DNA of 64,000 bases, taken from assembly GCA_014529385.2 (NCBI GenBank), contig CM043959.1, positions 63,687,753 through 63,751,752 of the forward strand. Reading direction: 5' to 3'. Below the pieces are notes generated by a model that saw nothing but the letters and a program-made list of their open reading frames with translations, made no database searches and had not been told where the DNA came from. This document shows, one piece after another, positions 54,788 through 64,000 of the stretch. The position numbers were made by a program, and so were the translations under genes. This DNA comes from Adiantum capillus-veneris. Taxonomy: Eukaryota; Streptophyta; Polypodiopsida; Polypodiales; Pteridaceae. How positions within the stretch are numbered: position 1 is the stretch's first letter; every line of letters starts with the position of its first letter.

Positions 54788-57700
54788 ATGTGCACTCAAC
54801 ATGGTTTCATTCTCCTTTGAATGTGGAAGGTTGGGCTTGTTTCAAAAGAAGCTTTTTCTCCTATAGTGGTGTACAAGGGAGCAGATGGTACCTACACAAT
54901 AATACACTCATCAATGCTTGATTTATTACTCAACATAATTTTGTTTAAGAAAATTTACTTTCAACCACTCAAGCAAAAAATGCAAGACACGATGTGAAGA
55001 AATAAAAAAATCTTTTATTGTTTTTGTAAATTATTTGTGAGGGTTTACTTGTCACAATAAGATACAGGATTCTTTGATTAGGTTGTCCTCATGTTGAGGG
55101 GGTCACTACAATAGTAAAATGCCTATCACATGGGTTCAACATTGGGGATTCTTTAACTCTATATTTTTTCACATTTTGACATACAGAAGGGTGTTGAAAA
55201 ATGTTCTGAAAAAGAAATACATATTGAATAGGAAAAGGGTCTCTTTTATTGGAGACAAATTCACAGCTAAGGGGTTTTATCATTTGTACGCACCATTGAA
55301 CAATATGCTATCTCATTAGTATGGTAATCTTTACATATATCGTTCGTAGATTCATAATTATAAGTCCACTTGTGATTATAAGAAAATTCCTGATGAGTGA
55401 GAATATCTTCACTCGCTGTAGCGAGACAACTTTGATAAAATTTATTGTAGACCCACTTGTTTTGAGTGACTACATGCTCACCAATGAACAAGTTTCCTAT
55501 GATTACCACAAAATAATATAATTGGACCACTCACAACTCCTCCGCCCATCGTATTTTCTTAAGATAAGTCTTGAGATGTGATCTTTGTAGCACATATGTT
55601 TAAGATTCCATCATTATCATTCCAAGCTATCTCCCATCCTCTGGAAATCCTTGAGGAAGGTGCTAAAAAATCCTTCATCAAACAATATCACTACATCCCT
55701 CTGAACATATATTCAAGTGACTTACAAGTTGTAGAATACATCAGTTCAAATACTTGGATCTTCTTGTATTCGACAATAGGATCCTCTTAGAATATACATT
55801 TCATGTTAGACTATCCTACATGTAAATAAGAAAAAACACATTTCTTTAAGCAAATAGAAATCCTAGAACCATAATCTAGGATCTGTACTAGTGTGAGGTC
55901 TCCAACCTTTTATTTATTTTGAGTAATCGAATTACCCCTCACATGTCTCTAGGACCTAACCAAACACAAACATAGTTAATCTAGCAAATAGGATATCGGC
56001 AGCACCTAGCTTTAGCTTGAACTACTAACTTGATTCCTAGTCTTGTCTTCTAGAGAAAGTGTCAAAATTATTATATGTGACCATTTCTCCTTCTCTAGGA
56101 AAAGAATCCTCTAATGATTTTTTTGGTCTGCAACCATTGAATGATACCTTTACCTAAAGGGGAAATAATCTCTATTCATAGGAGTGTAGAAAGCAAAGAG
56201 GTTATGATACTAACTGGGTTCACCCATCCATGATTGACAACCGAGTTGATTTCCACATTCCACCCCGCGTCACACACTAATTTCCCTGTTATTTAACTAC
56301 TACCACATGTTATTTGAGGGTTCCTTTTATAGCTCCTTGACACAATTTCCTTTTGACAACCTTTCAAGCAATAACAATCAACGAGCAATCGACACCCAAA
56401 ACATTCTTTCCTAGTTAAAAAATAGATGTAAGACTCTTCTTCAGTAAAGAATCCAAATCCCAAGAATTCACTCCTCTTGGCAAGTGTTTAATACACCCAT
56501 TGACTTTGTCTTCCCATACAACCAAATTGCCTTGTAATATGGACACAAACTCGTAAGGACTATCCTATAATTTGGTCACAAGCCTACAAGATATGTGCAC
56601 CCATATGCATTGCTTCAACACTCACTCTTCTAAAGGGACTTTTGAATAAGTTAGTATTGGAGTTTGAAAGAAGAAGGTTTGAGAGTTTTCGAATATGTAG
56701 AAAATTCTTTCATGGAATCTACTTTCAAATAATCTTTTTCTAAGATAGAAGAATATTATCAAAACATATGTGTGAGGTTTCACGTAATTAAGTTCCACTT
56801 GGGAGTGTGTTCTCTTCACCCTATAGTACCATCTATGCAATAAGAGCGATACTTAATTAAACTCTTTTGATCTTGTGAGAGTTGCCTAGTGAGAACGTTG
56901 CATGTCCTCCATAACAGTTCTTTTTTCTTTATTGTTGGCCCTACTAGTGCTAGCCTCTTCATCATGAACCTTGCTAGCTTGGATTCTCTTTGGTCCCATT
57001 TTGTGCTTCAGCTAACTTAACTTAAACATACGTACATTATTTACACAAAGTTGTATCGTGAGATCACAACAAGTAAAACTATTGTAAAAGTCATGTTCTA
57101 ATCTAAGTAAAATTTTAAATTTCAATTGTGCAATTCATTTAAATTGTAAAGAATAATGACTATATGATGTTCTTTTGTCGATTTTAGGCTCCTTTATAGC
57201 CTTTTTATTATCTAAGGATATAAATTTTTCACGTTTTAGCGTAAAAATTAGAAAAATAATAATCTAAATATTCAAATAATAAAAATTGTATCATAGCTTG
57301 AATACCATTAGATTTTTTTAAAAAAAATATTTAGAGAATCATTTTTTATTTTTGGTAATTGTATCCTAGTCTGAAGTCTTTTAAAGTATTGAAAATTGCT
57401 TTTAGCATTATTTTTAAAACTTTATCTATTAAAAACTCAATTAAAATTCAAAAAAAATAAGAGTGTAGAGAATCCTATAGAAAATTTTCTTAGGGAAATT
57501 CTATTCATAGAGTTGCGTACTAGTTAGCTTCTCTAGACTAGGCTTTCTATATAATTTTAAATATTGAATGTATCAAGTAAGTATTCCTTTATTCATTATT
57601 AACTAATTCCTAAGTTTCTACCATGCTAAATCCAAACAATGGTCCATCTATCTAATTTTGTACTAATATTCTCTCACTAGAGCTAGATATAAATTAGCTT

Positions 57701-58213
57701 ATATTTAATTGGAGCAATGACTAACAATAATTATAGAGCCTAAGCTTTAATATTAATTTACTCTATGGTTTATACAATTGGATAGAAAATGAGATTTATG
57801 CATAAGACATTGAAACTATCTTAATTTGTGTAGGTAGAATATTTTTTCTCTCTCTAGATTAACAAGGTGTAGAGATTATGCATGCTAAAACATGTTAATA
57901 TTTCTTCATCAATATATTTATTTCAAGCATAATATCATGCATGGATGCAATTTGATAGATGTAATGTATCTTAACAAATTTAATGTTAAAGAAACCTTAG
58001 TCTCTCTCTAAAATTAATTTAGTTAAATATTCAAAGTATATTAGATACAACATGTACAAAATAAGTGACATAATGGTGATTGTAACATGATATAAAAAAG
58101 TAAGCATCGTAATATAATTTAATTAAATTTTCAATTATTGATCTCAAAAGGCTTGATGACACTCCTTCCACAAAGCTTTCCCGTTAAGGGTCTCCTCCAC
58201 ACTTTGAGTGGGA
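54788..58213. other. AT-rich intergenic DNA, no gene recognised
   Basis: Frames such as 55267-55530 (minus) and 55119-55319 (plus) lack motifs and overlap each other. 56900-58140 is especially AT-rich with long A/T runs. Nothing suggests a tRNA or a complete mobile element. Confidence 0.5.
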
Positions 58214-58221
58214 GAGTGTAC

Positions 58222-58471
58222 CTCTCGGGGTTCACTATGTGTGAAACTACCATAACACGTGCGTTCAAAACATGTTTGTAAAACCCCTTATCTGTGAATT
58301 TTTTTAGGAATATAATATACCTTTTTCTCTTAAAATCTGTAAGTTTTTTTCAAATTTGAAAAAATAATGCCCTTCTCTACATATATTTCTGCAACTTTCA
58401 AGAACTTTAAATACCCTTCTGTTGAGCTCACGTGATAGGTTACATTTTTAGTAGGTGCCCTCCCTGTCGGG
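58222..58471. mobile_element. hAT-type MITE copy B, uninterrupted
   Basis: 250 bp flanked by the 8-bp direct repeat GAGTGTAC (58214-58221 and 58472-58479). Left end CTCTCGGGGTTCACTATG, right end GTGCCCTCCCTGTCGGG; inner inverted pair around TCACGTG (left ACACGTGCG, right CTCACGTGAT). It aligns with copy A (31309-31520 plus 40266-40304) along its full length, which shows where the gypsy entered copy A. Confidence 0.87.
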
Positions 58472-58479
58472 GAGTGTAC

Positions 58480-59636
58480 GCTCTACTTAAAATGTACCGA
58501 AGAGTGGACTCTCTAGCTCTTTAAACTAGCCCCAGGGTCTTCTTGGGCACCCAAGATTGCTAAATGAGACTAGGAGTAGTTACCAAACACTTGTCATCTT
58601 GCTAGGCAGCTATCTGATGTTACATGGTGCCACTTCATGGGTCATGCCATGGCTCATGGGCATACATATGGCCATGTATACCATACCTATTTATCCTTAG
58701 GCTTGAAATAGGAATTAATTGACCTAGGGATTAAGAATTTAAGGTGATTGTGTGCACATACTCACACACAAGATACACTAATAGATTGAGGAGCCTATGA
58801 TGGGTGCAACAATACATGAACTTGGTAAATTTGGGTTGAATTTCTAACGAAGTATGGATTTTGACAAAAACCAAGCATAAAAAAAAAGTCAAGCTCTATC
58901 CATGTGGCACAACCACTAGCCCAAACACCTACTATTTTTGGAACTCTAATTCAAAAGTGAGAATCAAGGTATAAAATGTTATGCATAGGGAGTCCAAAGT
59001 GCAGATGAAAATTTTGGACTCTCTCTATCTCAAAAACGTATGCAATATAGTAGAAACAGAGGAGGATTGTTTTTTGGGCGAACCTAGACTTTTGAATTGC
59101 ACATACATACTACATTAATCAAGACTTGATTCGGATGTAAATCTACTATATTTGGACAAAGAGTAACATCATAGGAAATTATTTATATTTTGAAAAGGCA
59201 AGGTGACCTTACATAAGAATTATCTTTGGATGGGGTGGAACTTGTAGATTCTATGCAATGAATAGGCTAGAAGAGCTATCATGTAACAAGCATCACAAAA
59301 GCTAAAAGTCTCTACGACTCTTAGAGATCTTCTATCGCATCTCCCATAATGTCTACTATTGTATGTCTATACTAGAAAGTGTAGATCATTGGGCAATTCA
59401 TAGTCGCACGAGTCTCTCTCTCAAGGCACGGGGAGGCAAAAAGGATAAAACATCTGTTCACAGTTCTTAGATTGCATGACCATGCCATTTTCAGAATGAC
59501 ACCCAGCTTGACCATAGACGGCGTCCTTGTTATCAATTAGAGATCCATATCCCTATATGTGAAACATGATCTCTATCATTGACATACAGAGGCATAAGAA
59601 TCTAAGCAAATAAAAATTGGAGTCAAGAGAACTAAC
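58480..59636. other. No recognisable feature
   Basis: Unique-looking sequence with short frames only. No motif, repeat or element end could be supported. Confidence 0.45.
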
Positions 59637-59923
59637 TTAGGTTGATCTAGGTTTGGACACATTCGTGCATGAGCATAAACACCCCCAGTCCAACTCATGT
59701 GAATGACATTGGTGTTGCACGCTTGGATGTAATCCTTGGCGCACACCCATCATACTAACACCGTATCCTCTATCTTCATAATGAGACAAAGGCTCATATT
59801 CACATGAGTTGGAACTCTTTGTAGATACAAAGGACTCTTCTCCATCTTCCATTCTAAGAGCGTGACCTCCATGGTTGTAATACTGAGGAAATGGTGTATG
59901 AGAGAAATTTGAATTTGTACTAC
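59637..59923 (-). CDS. Possible host exon, hypothetical
   Basis: Minus-strand frame with protein-like text: STNSNFSHTPFPQYYNHGGH, ALRMEDGEESFVSTKSSNSC, EYEPLSHYEDRGYGVSMMGV and a Cys/His-rich end CHSHELDWGCLCSC before the stop. Immediately 5' the minus strand has CTCTTTTTTTGGTAG, a pyrimidine tract plus AG that would serve as a splice acceptor at about 59923. No family recognised; the Ser/Tyr/His-rich composition is of the sort seen in plant regulatory proteins. No other exon is found nearby, so it may be a gene fragment. Confidence 0.3.
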
Positions 59924-59950
59924 CAAAAAAAGAGATTAAACTTGATTTGC

Positions 59951-60853
59951 CTAAAGTGCTATAAAGTGTTAATTAATATAACACTAACATAGTATATTGT
60001 GTCTTTTTATAAATATAAAAAACATTAATTTGTATAAAACTAACATGTTACATTGTTTCCTCTTACTGTGAATACAAATAGTATGTATTCTAACGTCTCC
60101 AAAAATAAGATACCTACAGGATTCCATCAGGAGTTGCAAACAAAATTATGATATGAGATGCAGTTATTGGTAGCATTTTTACAGTAAAAAGATATATTAT
60201 CTCATAATTTCATTATAATCATATTAAATTAGTCTCATGTGTTTGCATCTCACATAGCTTTAATATCATTTTTTTAAAACCAATGCAATAGGTAGTAGAG
60301 CTTGGATGGGTAGCAGTCACAAATCCCACTTGGGTTGTATGGGCAGACACACGGCTTCATAGACACTTTTGTAAGTACATGCTTATAGGTTTTCATAACA
60401 TAGCTTTTAGGCTGATGTGAATGAGAACAACCCTAAGCTTTGGATATATTTTTGTACTAACCAAAGATTACGATTGGGCCCCAATAGTAGAAAAGACTGG
60501 GATGGCCACCAAAACCACCAGGGATACAAGACCCTCCAAGCCATGCCTCCATCAACATATTGGCCTTTTGTGAGTATTATTTGTAACTTTGAGTTATCTA
60601 TTTAATCTAAAATGATTTTTAACATATTTTTTGATTGAAAATCACTCTAATATAACTTTTATTGATGCAAAAAACTCATACCAAGAGAGATCTCGATCTT
60701 GTCACCAAAGAGGAGAAGTAGGATAGGAGGATAGTCGAGGATCATGCACATGCTGCATTGTCATAACAGACACCTGATCCCCGTGCTGAGACACACCAGG
60801 GCGATGAGTTTGATACTGATGCATAGCCGATTGTGCTATTTTGTTGTATTTTA
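59951..60853. other. No recognisable feature
   Basis: AT-rich sequence with a short plus-strand frame at 60417-60605 that has no known motif. Confidence 0.45.
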
Positions 60854-61256
60854 GACAAACTGATCATGTACACATATTGATAGTGAGTGTGTGTGTGTGT
60901 GTGTGTGTGTGCGTGCGCGCGCGCGTGCACGTGCACACACACACACACGTACAGATATATATACACGCACATATATATACATGGGCACACAGATACACAT
61001 TGATGGTCGATATATTTAGTTTCCATTAGCCACTTCTAGTCTACTTGTAAAGTGTCAAGTTTATGTAAACATATTGACAAACTGATCATCTACACATATT
61101 GACATTGAGTGTGTGTATGTGCGTGCACAAACACACACACACACACATGTACACACATATATATATACATGCACACACACATACACATTGATGATCGATA
61201 TATTCGGTTTCCATTAGCCACTTCTAGTCTACTTGTAAAGTGACAAGTTTATTTCA
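60854..61256. repeat. Duplicated 222-bp unit containing (GT)n-(GC)n-(CA)n tracts
   Basis: GACAAACTGATCATGTACAC starts the first copy at 60854 and a near match starts the second at 61076. In the first copy a GT run (60889-60911) passes through GCGTGCGCGCGCGCGTGCAC into a CA run (60930-60949): alternating purine-pyrimidine throughout and roughly palindromic. The second copy has a shorter version. ORFs inside are artefacts of the repeat. Confidence 0.93.
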
Positions 61257-61530
61257 ACTTGATCATTCATATTAAATTTGTTCCAGTTTTTCTTTCTATT
61301 CACATAGTGTCAAAAGGGAAAACACATTTATTGATGATGCATACTTTTGATTTTGTTTTTGTACAAATTCATCAATAACCTTTTTTTGTAGTGTATGTAG
61401 AGCACTCCCAAGTGTACCCTATCCACCTCAAATCCTATTGTCGAAATCATCTATGTGCATCTGTATTTATTTGTGAATGACATCTACGTGTGTTATTGTG
61501 TGGAATGTTTGGTGTGTGTAGAATGCGCAT
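61257..61530. other. Unique spacer, nothing recognised
   Basis: No frame or element end supported. Confidence 0.5.
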
Positions 61531-61531
61531 G

Positions 61532-61569
<38 letters not shown>
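61531..61569. repeat. (GA)n microsatellite replacing the LTR terminus
   Basis: About 38 bases of AG/GA repeat end exactly where the outer end of the next LTR should be, so the terminal TGTT of that LTR appears to have been overwritten. Confidence 0.9.
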
Positions 61570-61571
<2 letters not shown>

Positions 61572-61724
61572 AGACAAGAGAAGCTAGACCCTGAGAGTCC
61601 ACCACCCATTATATAGCAAAGCCCCTAGCCCTTTGCCCTAGTTGGACTCCCCTTTCCACACCGCCTAGCCCGGCCCTGCCCTTGTCTAGCACGGCCTTGC
61701 CAGTGTCCTAACATTACTCCCCCC

Positions 61725-62258
61725 TTAAGAAGAGTTTTTGTCCTCGAAAACAAAAGTGGGGAACTTCTTCTTAAGAACACTAATGTTTTCCAAAGTGGCA
61801 CCTTCTTCAGGTCGGTCTTTCCACTTGATTAAGGCTTGTTGACGTACGTGATGATGTGTACGCAACCCATGATAATCAAGAACATGTTCAAGTTCATGCG
61901 GTAAGGTAGGAGGTTCAATGAAATCAACCAAAACCTGTTGGTCAATGACATTGTCCTCCCCATGTAACCGCTTACGTAAACGGCTTACATGAAACACCGG
62001 ATGAATGCGAGAATGTGAAAGTAGTAATAATTTGTAGGCACGATCCCCTACTCACTTGAGTATTTTGAAAGGCCCACAATATCGGGGAGATAATTTAGGT
62101 TTCGGCCCAGTTTGCAGACTTTCTGAATGTTCTGGCACACGTATAAATACTTCCTCCCCTTCTTCGAAGGTAACTTGCCAATGTTTCTCATCTGCGTACT
62201 TCTTATACCGATCCTGTGCTTGTCGGATGTTTTGACAAGCAAGTTTCAACATATCCAT
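61725..62258 (-). pseudogene. Integrase tail and chromodomain of the second copy
   Basis: 62048-62258 holds LKLACQNIRQAQDRYKKYAD, EEGEEVFIRVPEHSESLQTG and LSPRYCGPFKILK (the GPF module). 61725-61997 holds HVSRLRKRLHGEDNVIDQQV, PHELEHVLDYHGLRTHHHVR, ALIKWKDRPEEGATLENI. The aromatic KWK is kept, while the usual TWE has become TLE. A short region between the two (62000-62050) has a stop. Confidence 0.86.
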
Positions 62259-62478
62259 GTGGTCTTGGAGAAAATCCTTAACCTATTGGAGTTTTTCGGT
62301 TGCCAACCCCACCGTAACTGGTGACCTAGGTTGAAACCCGTACATCAACATGAAAGGACTAAAACCTATTGTGACATGCTTAGCACTATTGTAGGAAAAC
62401 TCGAGAATAGGTAAGTATCCTTCTCAGTCTGACTGTTTTTTGCTGACGTATGCTCTTAGCAGATCCTCTAGCACCTGG

Positions 62479-62698
62479 TTAAACTCGTTCCGTCTGACCA
62501 TTTGTTTCTAGATGATCATCTGTACTGAGGTTTAGTTGTATACCCAATCGTTTAAATACATCTCTCCAAAAGTGGTTGTTAAATTTGGGATCACGGTCAT
62601 TAACAATGTTACTTGGCAAACCATACAAATTGTATAGATTGTCCACAAATAACTTGGCTAGTTCTGGTGTCTTAACCGTTGATTTGGTCAGAACAAAC
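62479..62698 (-). pseudogene. Integrase core fragment of the second copy
   Basis: TVKTPELAKLFVDNLYNLYG, PSNIVNDRDPKFNNHFWRDV (second Asp) and DDHLETNGQTERV (Glu). The first Asp region is deleted: at about 62698 the text changes directly to RT thumb sequence. Confidence 0.87.
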
Positions 62699-63690
62699 TT
62701 ATAATTTGCTTGTGCGTAACAACTCAAACACCTGCCTGAGATGTTGTAAGTGTTCGTCTTCAGAAGCACTATAGACTAGGATGTCATCAAGGAAAACAAT
62801 GACAAATTTGCCCAAATATGGCTTCAAGACACTATCCATAAGTGTCATGAATGTTGCGGGCGCACTGGTTAACCCAAAGGGCATCACCAAGAACTCGTAG
62901 TGTCCAAACCATGTTCGGAATGTAGTTTTGGTTATATTGGCAAGTCGAATACGGACTTGGTGATATCCTGACCACAAATCTATTTTCGTAAAAATGCGAT
63001 CATGAGTGAGCTTATCAAACAACTCATCTACTATAGGCAATGGGTATTTGTTCTTAATTGTAACCGCATTTAAGCCACCGTAGTCTACGCACATGCACAT
63101 ACTGCCGTCCTTTTTCTTCACTAAGAGGATAGGCGAAGCCCATGGTGAACAACTAGGTTGTATAAACCCTCTGGTAAGGTAGTCAGCAAGCTGACATTCC
63201 ACCTCAGTAGCTTCTGAATAACTCATACAGTAAGGTGGTTTACTAACAGGTTTACAGCCTGCAGCCACATCAATGCTATGTTGTATTGATCGTGTCGGCG
63301 GTAATCCTGATGGCAACTTATTAGGAAATACATCTTGAAATTCCTTTAATAATTTTTGTAATTGACTAGCAACGTTTGCTTGTTTAGAATTAGCAATTGG
63401 TGGAATAGAGAAGAGAGAAGCATGCGGCGTTGAGGAATGTTCAACAGACTTAATGTTAAAAAGAAAATGAGATTGTGAGTAACACAAGAAAACCTGATCT
63501 ATTTCATTATCAAAAACGAGCTGCATAATCTCAGCGGTACAAATCAGTGGTGATGAAGGTATATCTTTTCCTCCTAACAACAACACATGTGTGCCATGGG
63601 ATTCAAACATCAAGCTGTTGTGCTCGTAGCTACGCTTCAGTGATGGTCCTAGGCTATGCAACCACTCCCTACCAAGAACCACATTAGCCC
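62699..63690 (-). pseudogene. RT with protease end, second copy
   Basis: 327 open codons. Begins with the protease end [20 protein letters not shown], then [82 protein letters not shown] and the catalytic [12 protein letters not shown]. It is cut at LRTSKL by the deletion. Unlike the 12-13 kb copy it keeps Arg (CGA) at VRIRLAN and has protease and RT in one frame. A TAA at 63690-63692 separates it from the protease active site. Confidence 0.9.
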
Positions 63691-63691
63691 T

Positions 63692-64000
63692 TTACATGTT
63701 CATAACCTGAAAATCCAAACATGTGCAGTACCCTTGTACTTCCAATGGAACAGCTTGGCATTGAGTATCCCATATTTCAGTATCATGTCCATTCATCATT
63801 GCTACCTTGTAGTGGTGGGTACTCAGAGTTTGAGGCAGTTTGAGTTTTTTCACCAATCCGTAATTGATGAAATTGTGAGTAGCACCATCATCTACCAAGA
63901 TGCGCACCTTGTGCCCTTGCAGATATCCGTGCGTACGTACTAACTCATGTGGTCCAAAGGTTGGTTGCCACATGGAAGCTGTGAGACAGCATTCATGCAC
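63692..64000 (-). pseudogene. Protease active-site region of the second copy, cut by the window end
   Basis: VRILVDDGATHNFINYGLVK contains the active-site triplet D-D-G. Upstream CLTASMWQPTFGPHELVRTH continues beyond the window towards gag. The TAA after VMNM (63690-63692) is where the 13-kb copy has a Glu codon. Confidence 0.88.

Larger units (their letters stand above)
61567..64000 (-). mobile_element. Second chromodomain gypsy copy, internally deleted, runs off the window
   Basis: Same family as 9677-15730. The 3' LTR remnant (about 61570-61713) ends CCTAACA and is followed by the purine tract (minus strand CTTAAGGGGGGAGTAA). Chromodomain, integrase, RT and protease follow in order, but RNase H and the front of integrase are missing. 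The 5' LTR and gag lie beyond 64000. Confidence 0.92.

Noticed and set aside
55119-55530. Possible organelle-derived gene
   Set aside because: The translated text suggested a plastid protein at first glance, but no plastid or mitochondrial motif could be confirmed.
60742-61029. ORFs rich in Cys-Val and His-Thr
   Set aside because: Translations of the GT and CA runs.

Overview
This is nuclear DNA from a land plant, almost certainly a large and repeat-rich genome. Evidence: plant-type LTR retrotransposons of both the Ty1/copia and Ty3/gypsy groups, a chromodomain gypsy, a gypsy element with two RNase H domains (a feature of the Tat group of plants), primer-binding sites matching initiator-Met and Asp tRNAs, and long AT-rich stretches without genes. 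The dual-RNase-H element and a second gypsy lineage that looks unlike the usual angiosperm ones make me lean towards a fern, lycophyte or gymnosperm, but that is inference. I see no intact host gene, rRNA, tRNA or CRISPR array. Nearly every long reading frame is retrotransposon pol or gag, mostly on the minus strand.

Layout. 1-0.9 kb: a 124-bp tandem repeat followed by a ~288-bp repeat with a palindromic core. 1.6-4.4 kb: a non-autonomous copia-type LTR element with a minisatellite and a captured protein-kinase fragment. 4.9-9.7 kb: rearranged gypsy relics joined to a 5'-truncated copia element. 9.68-15.73 kb: a complete-ended chromodomain gypsy (153-bp LTRs, target duplication CAATA), carrying a MITE and itself sitting in the LTR of an older gypsy. 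16.9-25.5 kb: plus-strand gypsy relics with a 1.1-kb LTR, an Asp-tRNA primer site and an array of ~290-bp palindrome-cored repeats. 23.7-24.2 kb: a MITE with a second copy at 54.3 kb. 26.6-27.8 kb: a decayed transposase-like gene on the plus strand. 28.25-29.3 kb: a dense field of self-complementary GCTAGTTAGC-type motifs.

29.6-40.4 kb: a degenerate minus-strand multi-exon gene of unknown family, split by a hAT-type MITE (8-bp target duplication), which is in turn split by an 8.7-kb Tat-like gypsy (31.52-40.27 kb). 40.41-50.48 kb: a 10.1-kb gypsy with 2.0-kb LTRs and pol motifs reminiscent of fungal gypsy elements. 50.49-53.4 kb: a truncated relative of it, fused to another gypsy's gag-protease (53.4-54.3 kb). 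54.8-61.5 kb: mostly AT-rich DNA with one hAT MITE, one possible exon and a duplicated Z-DNA-prone tract. 61.57-64 kb: a second copy of the chromodomain gypsy with an internal deletion, running off the window.

The elements form a readable insertion history: gene, then hAT MITE, then Tat gypsy; and old gypsy LTR, then chromodomain gypsy, then TA-flanked MITE. All coding copies carry stops or frameshifts, so none looks autonomous now, although paired LTRs at 31.5/39.1 kb and 40.4/48.4 kb are still very alike.
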